Assembly (NCBI GenBank): GCA_963932145.1
Contig: OZ010574.1
Span: 56,183,857-56,247,856 of the forward strand
DNA length: 64,000 nt
Reading direction: 5' to 3'
DNA from: Acanthosepion lycidas
Lineage: Eukaryota > Mollusca > Cephalopoda > Sepiida > Sepiidae
Of this stretch, positions 54,430 to 64,000 are shown in pieces. The notes under the pieces are model-generated. The model worked only from the letters and a program-made list of their open reading frames with translations. It did no database searches and was not told the DNA's origin. Numbering within the stretch: position 1 is the stretch's first letter; each line of letters begins with the position of its first letter. A program made the position numbers and the translations under genes.

Positions 54430-55710
54430 ATAAGACGCTCATAAAACGCAAGGGAGTTTCATCAGTCATATCAGGATCTAAGTAATTTTGGATGACATAA
54501 CATAAAAAAGATTATGTAAACCTATTTAAAACACACAAAAGTATTTTTAACTTTTTTGCTACTTTTCAAACCAAAATATAAGACAAATTATTACAATACA
54601 TTTTTAATTCTTTATCAAGTTTTGAAACTATTTATATGTGTGTTTGTGTGCGTGGGATTGCATGCGTGCGTGGGTGTGTGTGCGTCTGTGGACATGTGCG
54701 TGAGAGTGCCTGTGTCTATGTATGTACATATTTTATGTCATCTCGCATTTCCACAAACAATTATTGTCATTGTTATTAGCATTACTCATCGTATGGTTAT
54801 TTAAGCCATTATTTCGATACGCTTTATTTACGTATTTATGGTGTATCTTTTAACTTTTATCAAAAACGACATTCTTGTACATCGATAATATTATAAGAAT
54901 ATGAGTAAAGCACATATGCACCCTAATATCAAGATGGCCACTATGTTCATCCCTTTTGCATGGCACTTAATTTTAAACAGATTCTACGCCTGTATATGTC
55001 CGCAGGTTCAATTAAAGAAAAAACTTCCATAAGATTTAGATTCAGTATGTATACTGGTTTCAGTTAAACACTTTTTTTTAAAAGAAAATCCTGGACATAT
55101 ACACAAATTTTATGTTGTGGATTCCGGGATGAAATCCTGTCTCAAATGAATGACAAACGCAGGAATGAAATATAGCAAATAAATGTATTGACGTAATAAT
55201 ACAATTGGTAATACGGTTAGTAGATCCAGAAATGCGGTTAGTAGCAATAATAATATATATACAGCCTGGGAAATTCAGTATCGAAGTAGGACTTCCTTCT
55301 GAGTCTACGTGCTCGCAACTGTGACTCCTACAAAGCGGTTACTTCACACTCTCACACTCTCACACTATCTCTGTTACTCACTCTATCTATCACCGGTAGC
55401 AGTACAAGTACACACTGGTCGAGTCCACTTGTATAAAAAAAGGGGTGGACCCCATAACATTTTATATTATAGACATAGGCCTAAGTTCATCAAAATAGCA
55501 CAAAATGTAAAAGGCTTTGCAGTGACAATATTCTTTCATTCTGTTCTTTGTATTAAAATGAAGAAATTCTGCATTCTTATATTATTGAAGAAAGAATTCT
55601 GGTTTAGTAATTTGATTATAAGTGTTCAGTAATATTAGACTATCATAGATATTAGTGTGAAAAAGACTAACAGTTTAGTTTCTGAAATCAACATTTAAGT
55701 GACTTTAAAT
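54430..55710. other. AT-rich DNA with GT-rich patch
   Basis: A GT-rich stretch (54635-54730) and CACACTCT words (55345-55375). GTATAAAAAAAGGGG near 55432 resembles a TATA box but has no supported transcription unit. A fragment near 54830-54900 matches the duplicated block at 55.7-57.3 kb. Confidence 0.4.
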
Positions 55711-55837
55711 TAACTGATCGCGACAGCTATTAGGGAGATATGATTAAATATACTTTAATGTTTAAAAAATTATTCACTATTATTATTGTTTAGGTAATAA
55801 ATATTATAACATAGCACAAATAGCTATATTGAGAAGG

Positions 55838-55965
55838 CCACCTCGTAGCTATGTAATGGTGAGCAAGCTTGTTTCGCTAGAACAATTACTAGTGAGTAGC
55901 AGGTTTGATCCACACTGGGTGCCCCATACTTTCGGCCTTGTGCCACATCTAAGCTACGCTTGGAA
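55838..55965 (+). mobile_element. tRNA-derived SINE, family F
   Basis: CGTAGCTATGTAATGGTGAG (A box region), CAAGCTTGTTTCGCTAGAAC and GTAGCAGGTTTGATCCACAC (B box), followed by TGGGTGCCCCATAC. A fragment is at 13500-13580. Confidence 0.6.
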
Positions 55966-56085
55966 AATAACAATAGTTATATTGTGGAAAAAGGAATTTT
56001 CGACAATATACACATTTTTACGTATTTATGTTATTTTTTTATCAAAAACGACATGCTTCTACGTGTAGTTATGGATATTAGTATA

Positions 56086-56748
56086 TACTAGCAGTAGAGC
56101 CCGGCGTTGCCTGGGGATGTAACAGTAAGTGATAGATCAAGTATCGACCATCATAAAGACTGAAAAATAAAATTGACAAAGATTATTGTTTAAGGTTGAC
56201 GGACACGCATGTCTTAATTAGTTTTTTTTTTTTTTTTTTTACGAATTGGTCAAACCCAAACTCAAACAAAAACATTGTTTTCAATCATTATGAGTCTACC
56301 GATTGAATAGAATTTAATTATAAACAATTGTCTTGTAAATGGCATTTTTAAAGGATTCTGAATGTAAAAATAAAGAAAAAAGTGAAGTTTTGTTGAAATC
56401 AGTTGAAAAATGTAGGAAATCCGATCCCATATATAAACGAACACACACACACAAACAAAAAACCAACCAGGGTTTTATAAAAAATGTATAACTCGATATT
56501 AATAAGTATAACTCGATATGAGTTGTCCCCCTTTCATTAATGCCTCTTAATCGTGTTTTCAAATTGATTTTGTGCAAAAACAATTGTGTTTTTCCAATTT
56601 TTGGCGCTGTCAGAACCACCGCAAAGGTAATTTTACGTAGTCCTGGGAAGTTTTGTTGAAATCAGTTGAAAAATGTAGGAAATCCGATCCAATATATAAA
56701 CGTACAGACACACACACACACACAATCTGCGTTTTATAATAAGTATGA
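56086..56748 (+). mobile_element. CCCGGC-type element, near full length, copy 2
   Basis: Starts TACTAGCAGTAGAGCCCGGC then GTTGCCTGGGGATGTAACAG; ends in an ACACACACAC tract and TCTGCGTTTTATAATAAGTA. It includes the same internal duplication of about 240 bp as copy 1 at 15843-16511. The empty site can be read from the sister block near 57160, so its limits are fairly secure. Confidence 0.68.
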
Positions 56749-56934
56749 TTAATTACTAATCTTTTTAATTAATAACTATTTGTTCTCAGTTATTGACATT
56801 AATAGCTATCTGCTGATGTGTTAAAATTTCTGAATAATGCAATATTTAAATTTCATCTCTCTGATAGATATCGCGGGCTGTTAATTCTTTTGTTGCCAGT
56901 TCTCGATAGAAAATTTTTAAAAATCTTTTATTTT

Positions 56935-57295
56935 ACAGATCGCGACAGTTATTAGAGAGATGTGATTAAATATACTTTAATGTTTAAAAACATTTATTCA
57001 GCATTATTATTGTTTAGGTAATAAGTATTATAACATAGCACGATTAACTATAGTGTGGAAAAAGGAATTTTCGACAATATACGCATTTTTTACGTATTAA
57101 TAGTTATTTTTTAACTTTTATCAGAAACAACATTCTTGTACATGTAGCTATGGATAATATTATACATTGATTGCTGCTAAATTTTTTTAAATTAATAACT
57201 CAGTTATTGACATTAATAGCTATCTGCTGATGTGTTAAAATTTTGGAATAATGCAATAATAAACATTTAAATTTCATCTCTCTGATAAATGTCGT
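56935..57295 (+). repeat. duplicated block, copy 2, uninterrupted
   Basis: GATCGCGACAGTTATTAGAG to CATCTCTCTGATAAATGTCG, matching the split copy 55715-56860. Confidence 0.75.
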
Positions 57296-57395
57296 GATTT
57301 GTTAAAACACACAATACTTATAATTATACAACTTATACGTCGATTAACCCCCATTTTCTTAGGTTTCCTCACCCCTCTCTAGTCTTCACTTTAAC

Positions 57396-57647
57396 TCACC
57401 CAGTGAAGCATATTTTCTTCAGTGGCGCCATTATCACACAGATTTCGTTTGTCACCCACAAGACGGTAGTCGTTGCCAGAAATAATTTGTCGCCCTTATT
57501 ATCTTGTTTGAAAGCCTGGCAACATTGCCTTTTAACTATTCCCTTTGGAAAACTATTTTTACTTCCTTTGGCAACGAAAACTGCCTCCCATGTGACGAAA
57601 TTACATTTTCCTCTACCGTAAAAGTCTGTAGTCTTTCTTCTTTGAGA
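57396..57647 (-). other. unrecognised protein-like open frame
   Basis: A minus-strand stretch of 83 codons ending in TGA, with a stop just upstream. It reads RKTTDFYGRGKCNFVTWEAV, SFPKGIVKRQCCQAF and NKGDKLFLATTTVLWVTNE. Composition is protein-like, with higher GC than the neighbours, but there is no early methionine. It could be an exon or element fragment. No family recognised. Confidence 0.25.
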
Positions 57648-57654
57648 CTATACG

Positions 57655-58305
57655 GCGTTTAATCAAAGAGCTAGAAAAGTACTAAAAAATTTGATTTAAC
57701 TATTTAAATAAGCAATAATCTGACACAAGGCCACTAGAAATACGAAAAACAGCATACAGATGAAGACATACATCTTGAAATAGACTGATTCTATCCTATA
57801 AAAGAAACAAAATAAAAATGTAATGGGGAAAAAAAACGTTTGACTTCAGTTGAACAACGTTTGCGATCTCGTTTGTAATCTCGTTAGTAATCTCGTTCTA
57901 AAATATATTGTTTATGAATAAATACGCCAACGAAATCTAAAGGGTATCATATTTAAATTCTATTTCATATTCTGACAGGATTTTTGGTGCATTGACGCAA
58001 ATTATCCAAACAGTTTTTCTTTGCTTGTTTTTTTAAACATAACAGGGAATCAAAAAACATTCAGTAAACTATGATTTTCAGATTCACTCTTCTCGACCAC
58101 ATTTTCCATTGCATCATATTTTCGCCATAACCTATCTAGCATTAGGATTCAAGCACGTTTTATTACTGTGTTATTTAATGCACGCAAAAATCTTTATCTT
58201 CCTAATTAAGAATTACCATCACAAAAGAAATGTGCGCTTATGCGGCCACATATACTTTAAAGTTTCACCGACAGATATAAAATGCAGAATTGTAAATTAT
58301 TATTC
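57655..58305. other. AT-rich DNA, nothing recognised
   Basis: No supported feature. Confidence 0.45.
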
Positions 58306-58308
58306 CAG

Positions 58309-58310
<2 letters not shown>

Positions 58311-58368
<58 letters not shown>
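58311..58368. repeat. (AAT)n microsatellite
   Basis: About 19 AAT units. The poly-N translation is an artefact. Confidence 0.95.
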
Positions 58369-58369
<1 letters not shown>

Positions 58370-58384
58370 TGGCATGAACTCTGT

Positions 58385-58800
58385 TACGGAGATAGGACCT
58401 GTTACAATGTTATGAGACTACACAATGCACACAGACAGAACAATCAAAGCTAACCGCCCAGACATTGTTATTAGAGACCACATACAAAAATAATGCCTCC
58501 TTATTGATAGGAACGTCCCTGCAAACCGCAATGTATCTTTGAAGATCTTCAAAACGCTATCAAAATACAAGGACCTTGAAATCTCAAAAATGTGGTCTAT
58601 GGGAACATCAGCAATCCCTGTTGTAGTTGGAGCCCTCGGTTTGGTTGGAAGAGATTCCAGTAGACTCATTGAAGGGATTTCTGGAAGCCCATGCCTTAAA
58701 AAAATACAAAAAAAATGTACAGTACAAAGGGATTTATCCATTTATGCCATTTTTAACCTTAGGTCTTTGGGCGGGACCTGGAAAGAAATGTGTACACACC
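58385..58800 (+). pseudogene. LINE C-terminal region with R2-like endonuclease remnant
   Basis: The plus strand gives HTDRTIKANRPDIVIRDHIQ, CLLIDRNVPANRNVSLKIFK, LSKYKDLEISKMWSMGTSAI and PVVVGALGLVGRDSSRLIEG. RPDIVI followed about 13 residues later by LLID has the layout of the PD-(D/E)XK core in restriction-like endonucleases of R2/NeSL-type LINEs, and YKDLEI-x-MW...PVVVGALG is a conserved block of this LINE tail. A stop interrupts the first part. The reverse transcriptase is absent. The endonuclease assignment is inference. Confidence 0.65.
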
Positions 58801-58815
58801 AGAAATCAAAGGAAA

Positions 58816-58881
<66 letters not shown>

Positions 58882-58912
58882 TCATTAATAATAATAATAA
58901 TAATAATAATAG
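58816..58912. repeat. (ACT)n(AAT)n microsatellite
   Basis: ACT units pass into AAT units right after the LINE fragment, probably grown from its tail. Confidence 0.93.
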
Positions 58913-58914
58913 AA

Positions 58915-59510
58915 AAGCTACATAAATATCTTGATCGTGCTACAGAGGTGATGAAATTAGCAAATTTGGAGGCAGTCGTGACAAGTGAGTTAGAAACGGC
59001 CCCAAAGATTATAAAATAAGGTTAGAGTAAAAAGTATTAAAAGCGAAATAAAACCTATCTTTAATGAAAGTACTACTACTGTTAACTAAAATAATGAGGA
59101 GATTTCAGGAGAATTGAAAGGGTCTTGCTTATCATTTGAAAACCATCAGTTACTATGGATGTGAAATTCTGACTAGAAAATACAACAATAATAATAATAA
59201 TAAATGCCTTTATGCTGCATCAAGTATGACTTGCATGACTTAACATGCACCTCTTTTGCTTGTTGAGTTAAAATGTGCTGCAACAGATATCCCGCTGAGT
59301 AGCACAGATGTGCTTGTCAGTTACCTGTTCGTAACCAATTGGACATATCCCCCAAGCGTCGAAAGCCCTGGGTATGTCTGTTTATGAGTATCATAGTCGG
59401 GTGACAAGATGGCTGTTTTGTTTATAAGTCTGAAAGAGGAGACATCTTAGCACAGTGGGTTAGCCAAGCTGAAGGTATTTCTAACTGGATGTGCTACATT
59501 TATCAAAACT
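58915..59510. other. AT-rich DNA, nothing recognised
   Basis: A short (AAT)n near 59186. No supported feature otherwise. Confidence 0.4.
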
Positions 59511-59514
59511 TGTC

Positions 59515-59776
59515 ACTTGTCAGTTATGTGCCATGTGCGATACACGCTTAGGTGATCATATATCTTTCGATACATGACTGACGAGGCAGATTTTTCCCGC
59601 AGTAGATTGACGTTTCTTTCTGCAGTCTGCTATTTACCCATAGCTGGGGGAGAAGAAGAGGATTCCTACCTTTTCCAAGGGTATTAGCACGAAAGTGAAT
59701 GTAATGGATTCGACTGGAATTCGAACTCGGTTCTCCGATTCCTCAATCCGAGACGCTATTCGTTACTCCACCTGTT
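59515..59776 (-). mobile_element. tRNA-derived SINE, family A, complete
   Basis: On the minus strand: GGTGGAGTAACGAATAGCG (A box), ACCGAGTTCGAATTCCAGTC (B box), ATTACATTCACTTTCGTGC, CCCCCAGCTATGGGTAAATA, and the end ATGGCACATAACTGAC. It is the most complete copy in the window. Confidence 0.75.
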
Positions 59777-59906
59777 ATAACCCTTGTAGCCCCATGATGT
59801 ATTTATTAGGTTTCATATATCTGAACTTTAACGTCACTCTGTTTGAATACTGCTATCTCTCTCAATAATGATAATACAATTAGGAACATTAAAAGAAACC
59901 TTTCAC

Positions 59907-60225
59907 TTTATTTACATTATTCGGACTATTGTCCTCATATTTGTCGACATATTTATTACAACGTTTCGACCGTTGTACACTCCGCGGCCTTCTTCAGATG
60001 GTTGGAAGGTCGAACTGAACCCTTTATTTCGCTCACTAGGGTAGTCTGTTGGAGTTCCACGTGCCATGTTTTTAATGTATGTCAGTTATCAGTTATCTCC
60101 TGTTCATTTCCCTCTGAAAGTTCTCCACTGCCTTAACCGGGTATTGAACTCACACTCTTTGGGTCCTGTCACTGGATCTAACCAACACCGTGCCATGTGT
60201 CCTTGAGGACGTTGTAAACGTTGTA
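59907..60225 (-). mobile_element. SINE-like family B, copy 4
   Basis: On the minus strand: TTGGTTAGATCCAGTGACAG and GAGTGTGAGTTCAATACCCG (tRNA-like), GAGCGAAATAAAGGGTTCAG, then CTGAAGA followed by GGCCG/CGGTC and GAAACGTTGT, ending ATAGTCCGAATAATGTAAAT. Confidence 0.65.
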
Positions 60226-60454
60226 ATATTATTGAGAGTAAATAATGTACGTAATACCTCATCTCAGAAATATAGACAGAAACCTTTTACTTGTTAATAA
60301 AAAAAATTATAATAAGTTTTTTTTTGTTCTTTTTTTTTACTCAATTCAACCGAAAAAGGCGAGAACGCCACTACGACGCATGGCGTTACTGGAAGTGAAA
60401 GGGAAGGCAAAGAGATTAGAAAAAAAAATGGAAATCCAATCATAAACAGGAAAA

Positions 60455-60715
60455 AATGGATGAAGATAACAGTCCGAATAATGTAAATAATCATAATAAC
60501 TCATCTCAGAGATATAGACAGACAGAGAAAGGGAAATAAACGATACTTCCGGAAGAGGCATGGCATGTGGAACTAGAACAATCTACTCCAGTGGACGAAA
60601 TAATGGGTTCGGTTGGAAATTCCAATCGCCTGAAGAAGGCCAGAGCGTACAATGACCGAAACGTTGTAAATATGGCGAGGAAGATAACAGTCCGAATAAT
60701 GTAAATGTCAATTTT
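60455..60715 (+). mobile_element. SINE-like family B, copy 5
   Basis: GGAACTAGAACAATCTACTC, CCTGAAGAAGGCCAGAGCGT and GACCGAAACGTTGTAAATAT, ending CAGTCCGAATAATGTAAAT. The same end also occurs at 60470-60490, so the tail is present twice. Confidence 0.6.
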
Positions 60716-61084
60716 CTCATTCAACGATCTTTCTCTAATTTTTTCATTAACCAGTTTTCCAATAAGGATCAGAGTTTTGTAAAAAAAGGTTGCAAAGTGC
60801 TAAACAATGAATATGAAAGCTACTTACTTTCGACCAGTAACAGTGCTGATTGACTATAACAATGTCGAAATTGATAACAATGTAACGTGAACTGGTAAGA
60901 ATATTAATACATTTGCGTAACATGATGCTTCAAAGAGAAAGATGACTTCAAGCTTATTGAAAGTGAATCAGATATAAACAAAATAGATTAAAATTTGTCT
61001 GTTTTCCCATTATTTTTTAAGAGATTATTTCTTCAAAGGTAAAGAGAAGACTTGAGTCAACAGAGATGTGGTTCTCAAAAGAGT

Positions 61085-61262
61085 GTAAGAATACCACGGA
61101 CAGAACATGTGAACAACGAGGAAGTTTTAAGAAAAATGGGAACGAAAATGATACTTCGAATTAGAAAGAGAATACTGAAATCTCTGGAACAGGTCACGAG
61201 GAGAGAGGGCTTCAAGAATGTAGAACACATCGGACTCAATGCAAGAACATTAGAGGAAAACA
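61085..61262 (+). pseudogene. LINE C-terminal fragment (family X)
   Basis: The plus strand encodes RIPRTEHVNNEEVLRKMGTK, then LRIRKRILKSLEQVTRREGF, which matches the RIPWTDHVSNEEVLRKMG block near the C-terminus of the LINE at 15345-15835. Truncated at both ends. Confidence 0.7.
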
Positions 61263-61418
61263 CTGAGTAGCCTATCTAACAAGCTTTTATAGAACAGGGA
61301 ATAGAGAGGCATATTGCGGAGAGTGTTACCTACGTCTTGAAAGAATATGACACTTAAAAGTGAAAAAAGCACACATCAATTAGATTTGCCGGTGAAAAGC
61401 CTAGACAAATTTCAAATA

Positions 61419-62704
61419 TCAGGTCATCCCCTAAGTTCTGTCCGAATTTTGAATAAAGAAAACAAGTGACCAAATGTTACATTTAATTACAGATTCAATC
61501 AACAATGTACTTTCCCTGATTATCTATGACTTCCTTCCATCTATTAACAAGCTTACTAATTCCATTACTGTAAAATTCTTTTGGCTTTGATTCGAAGAAC
61601 TCACAAATGTCAGTTTTAACCTCTTCCTGTGTTACAAAAGCTGTTTCTTCCAAATGATTCTGTAAGCTACGAAACAAATGGTAGTCTGAAGGAGCAACAT
61701 CGGGAGGATAAGGTGGATTAGGAATTTTCTCCCAACCAAGTTCTTCGATCTTTTGTGGCGTGATTCTTTCTGTGTGGGGCCGCGCATTGTCCTGATGAAA
61801 CATCACCTCTTTTCGATTCACTAGAGCAGGTCTTTTTTTCCTCAAAGCTTGATTCAAACGTTCTAATTGTTGACAGTATATTTGAGCATTAATTGTTGCA
61901 TTAGGTGGTAAGAATTCAAAGTGGATTATTACTTGGCGATCCCACGAGATTGAAAGAAAAACCTTTTGCCCATGAAGTTCCCTTCTCGGCTGTAGCTGGG
62001 ATCCTTCCCCTTTACGAAGCCACTGTCTATGACGCTTAACATTTCGATAAAAGATCCATTTTTCGTCGCCAGCCACAAGTCTATCCAAAAAAAGTGAAAC
62101 AAGTTGTCGAGAATGGAGAGAAGAGCAGATGTCAACTCGGGATTTGAGGCTGTTTTCAGACAATTCATGAGGCACCCATTTTCCAAGTTTAGGAACTTTT
62201 CCAAGTTGCTGAAGATGACGATGAACAGTTGTATGGTTTGAACTGAGAACCACTGCCAATTCCTCAACTGATAAAGCAGGATTTTCTTCAAGGTCTGCTT
62301 CAAGAAGCTTTTCATCAAACTCAACTGGACGTCCGGTTCGATCTTCATCTTCAAGGGTGAAATCTCCACGTCTGAATTTTGCAAACCATCTTCTGCAAGT
62401 TCTTTTATTCACACATTCCTCTCCATAAACTGAGTGAATGTTTCTAGCCGCTTCGGCTGCTGAGTTTCCTTTCTTGAACTCATAAAGCATTATGTGCCTC
62501 AAATGATTCTTGGGTACTTCCATGTTAGCAGGGTTTTAATCAAACAAGATTTAATTTTACTGTTCTCTGAAAAAATATTTGATCAGTTTAAATGCATCTA
62601 ACATAAAAATAATGTTCAGCTCCATTAGACATTATAAAATACTCTTTAAATTTCGTTCATTTTAACAAAAAGTTAAAATTCGGACAAATTATGGGATAAC
62701 CTGA
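61419..62704 (-). mobile_element. complete mariner element
   Basis: A 1286-bp unit flanked by TA on both sides (61417-61418 and 62705-62706). Left terminal repeat TCAGGTCATCCCCTAAGTTC, right (inverse) TCAGGTTATCCCATAATTTG, both continuing into GTCCGAATTTT. It holds one uninterrupted transposase gene. Size, target and coding content all fit a full-length mariner. Confidence 0.93.
61495..62523 (-). CDS. mariner transposase, apparently intact
   Basis: 342 residues, the usual length for mariner transposases, starting at the ATG at 62523 shortly inside the element's right terminal repeat and ending at TGA (61495-61497). The N-terminal third is the DNA-binding region with two helix-turn-helix units; LEDEDRTGRP and the linker motif WVPHEL (about residue 115) are present. 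The catalytic DD34D triad is complete: aspartates in VAGDEKWIFY, in FHQDNARPH, and 34 residues later in APSDYHLF. The usual YSPDL is YPPDV here, a conservative deviation. The protein cuts and pastes the element at TA dinucleotides in the nucleus. No introns, stops or frameshifts are seen, and inverted repeats and TA duplications are intact, so the copy is recent and may be active. The terminal repeats differ from each other by a few bases. Subfamily is not assigned with certainty. Confidence 0.95.
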   Translation of the reverse strand: MEVPKNHLRHIMLYEFKKGNSAAEAARNIHSVYGEECVNKRTCRRWFAKFRRGDFTLEDEDRTGRPVEFDEKLLEADLEENPALSVEELAVVLSSNHTTVHRHLQQLGKVPKLGKWVPHELSENSLKSRVDICSSLHSRQLVSLFLDRLVAGDEKWIFYRNVKRHRQWLRKGEGSQLQPRRELHGQKVFLSISWDRQVIIHFEFLPPNATINAQIYCQQLERLNQALRKKRPALVNRKEVMFHQDNARPHTERITPQKIEELGWEKIPNPPYPPDVAPSDYHLFRSLQNHLEETAFVTQEEVKTDICEFFESKPKEFYSNGISKLVNRWKEVIDNQGKYIVD

Positions 62705-62884
62705 TACAACTAAATGAAACTATTCGGGAATTTTTTTATCAGAAACTGAGCGCAGGGCTTGACCTGCAAATTAACCTTTTAAGGTTCCTATTTGAAATTA
62801 GTTCTGTCACCCCTTCAAAATAAAGGCGTGGTGATATAGTTTTATTTCTATTTTTTTTTTTTTTTTATCTATGGTAGAACAGTC

Positions 62885-62955
62885 AGTCAGTTATGTGCCA
62901 TGCGTAATACACGCTTAGGCGATCATTTATCTTTCGATATATGACTGAAGATTCC
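62885..62955 (-). repeat. family A SINE tail fragment
   Basis: CAGTTATGTGCCATGCGTAA and CGCTTAGGCGATCATTTATC match the tail of 59515-59776. Confidence 0.6.
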
Positions 62956-63554
62956 GAAAATCTCATATTTGTTTTCATTTCCCCATGTAGAGTTGTGTCT
63001 TCAGAGTTATAGATTCCCCAATTCGAAACAGATAAATATTAGGGACATCAAAACACTAAAAAACAAAAAGAACGTATTTATCTAAAAAATTGGTATTATT
63101 TATTAACATGTAAAAACATTTGATAATAGAAAGATACGACAGGTAGTCCCCGGTTATAGCTTTTCTGTCGACTTGTTAATCAACCGCGTTTCTACATAAA
63201 TATATTTGTATTTTTATTTTTACATCTTATCTCTACCTAATTAAAATGATTTCTGATGGAAATAAAATTGTGACATTTTATTAAATTTGACTCAAGGCCG
63301 TTCATTATTCCTGAAGGAATACCTGACATTTCTTTCAGCTGGAAATCCTTTTACTTAACAAAAGAAAAAGAAACCTGCATTATTTTTACTATACTCAAAA
63401 GTAACATAAATTATTTTAGTTCAGATGATATCCGTATCAACCTTTAGAAATTATAAATATATCATTAGTTCAAAAATATGAAGACATTATGTTAATTGTA
63501 GTGACTTATAGAATAGTAATTGTTAGTAATAAATTATTTTAGTCTTACAACATA
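62956..63554. other. AT-rich DNA, nothing recognised
   Basis: No supported feature. Confidence 0.45.
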
Positions 63555-63655
63555 TTAGGTTGGTGCAAAAATAATGACGTAATAATGTCGTTTTTTGACG
63601 TTAAAAATACGTAAAAAAACGACATTATTACGTCATTATTTTTGCACCAACCTAA
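63555..63655. mobile_element. hairpin MITE, copy 9
   Basis: 101-bp near-perfect palindrome: TTAGGTTGGTGCAAAAATAA, arm AATGTCGTTTTTTGACG, and inverse; TA on both sides. Confidence 0.93.
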
Positions 63656-63659
63656 TAGA

Positions 63660-64000
63660 AATAGATACGGCTTGAAATAGCATCTACTGAATACAGCATA
63701 AATAATTTGTTTTTTTTTTACCTATGTAAGAACATAGTTTTCAAGATAGGTACACAAAAGAAATGGGAGTGTATCTGTAAATACGATGTTGACGTAACTG
63801 ATATAACGTCATGTATGCTATTTCTAATAAATTAGTAACTCTCTCAAATATAAACGACCAACGTGTTATTGTTTCTAATGTAATATTGTACAATGGAAAC
63901 GAATGATATTTATTATTTATTAGTAAATTATACAGCATTGAAACACTTATTTTGAAATGTTTTGCTGACCCTGTTCGATTAGAAAAAATAATTTTATTTC
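63660..64000. other. AT-rich DNA, nothing recognised
   Basis: No supported feature up to the window end. Confidence 0.45.

Larger units (their letters stand above)
55715..56860 (+). repeat. duplicated block, copy 1, with two insertions
   Basis: Segments 55715-55835, 55970-56085 and 56757-56860 together correspond to the uninterrupted copy at 56935-57295 (GATCGCGACAGCTATTAG, GGAATTTTCGACAATATACAC, TTATTGACATTAATAGCTAT). A SINE (55838-55960) and a CCCGGC-type element (56086-56748) lie inside it. Confidence 0.7.

Noticed and set aside
61929..62384. 151-codon frame overlapping the mariner gene
   Set aside because: It is another reading frame of the transposase gene; the 342-codon frame carries all mariner motifs.
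61419..62704. Mariner as parent of the hairpin MITEs
   Set aside because: Terminal sequences differ (TCAGGTCATCCC against TTAGGTTGGTGC).

Overview
The window looks like repeat-rich intergenic or intronic DNA from an animal. I lean towards a mollusc, probably a coleoid cephalopod such as an octopus. The support is AT-rich sequence full of (TA)n, (GT)n, (ATCT)n, (ATT)n and (CAT)n microsatellites, many tRNA-derived SINE-like copies, Penelope, hAT, Tc1, Tigger and mariner relics, several different LINE tails, and no compact gene structure. The organism call is inference from repeat content only; no host protein-coding gene, rRNA or functional tRNA could be supported.

Layout, left to right. 0-3 kb: a short MITE, compound TA/GT microsatellites, and a decayed Penelope-like element (minus strand) between two copies of a short repeat that resembles a degraded hammerhead ribozyme. 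2.9-9.1 kb: two oppositely oriented copies of an element carrying a 111-bp tandem array, with a 580-bp MITE that has a hairpin MITE inserted in its terminal repeat, an inverted pair of tRNA-like sequences, and SINEs between them. 9.2-14.8 kb: microsatellite-rich DNA, a CpG-rich patch near 11.1-11.4 kb, an unrecognised protein-like open frame near 12.1-12.5 kb, a long ATCT higher-order array, and a Tc1 transposase pseudogene with an internal inversion. 14.6-16.5 kb: LINE fragments and an element starting with a GGCGTTGCC-type motif. 17.2-19.5 kb: an LTR-retrotransposon terminus with a promoter-like TATA region and a primer-binding site, plus a 39-bp minisatellite. 20-24.6 kb: pogo-type MITE, a four-copy GC-rich array with five predicted hairpins per unit, a deleted hAT element and a LINE tail. 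24.9-26.4 kb: a 28-bp minisatellite of about 51 units. 26.7-35.5 kb: SINEs, a second pogo-type MITE, a Tigger/jerky-type relic, polypyrimidine DNA and a 270-bp palindrome. 36-45 kb: MITEs, SINEs, long (TA)n tracts and a 240-bp local duplication. 45-52.7 kb: SINEs, Tc1-type MITEs, a single inverted relative of the GC-rich hairpin unit, a LINE tail and a MITE. 53-60.7 kb: old repeats, nested insertions inside a duplicated block, an R2-like LINE tail. 61-62.7 kb: an intact mariner element (342-residue transposase, inverted repeats, TA target duplications). The rest is AT-rich DNA with one more hairpin MITE.

The only plausibly functional gene is the mariner transposase at 61495-62523. The most interesting unexplained items are the GC-rich multi-hairpin unit (21.0-21.9 kb and 47.8-48.1 kb), the nine near-perfect hairpin MITEs whose ends match those of vertebrate MADE1/Hsmar1, the hammerhead-like motifs beside the Penelope relic, and the 111-bp-array element. 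The mariner and the hairpin MITEs have different terminal sequences, so this transposase is unlikely to mobilise these MITEs.
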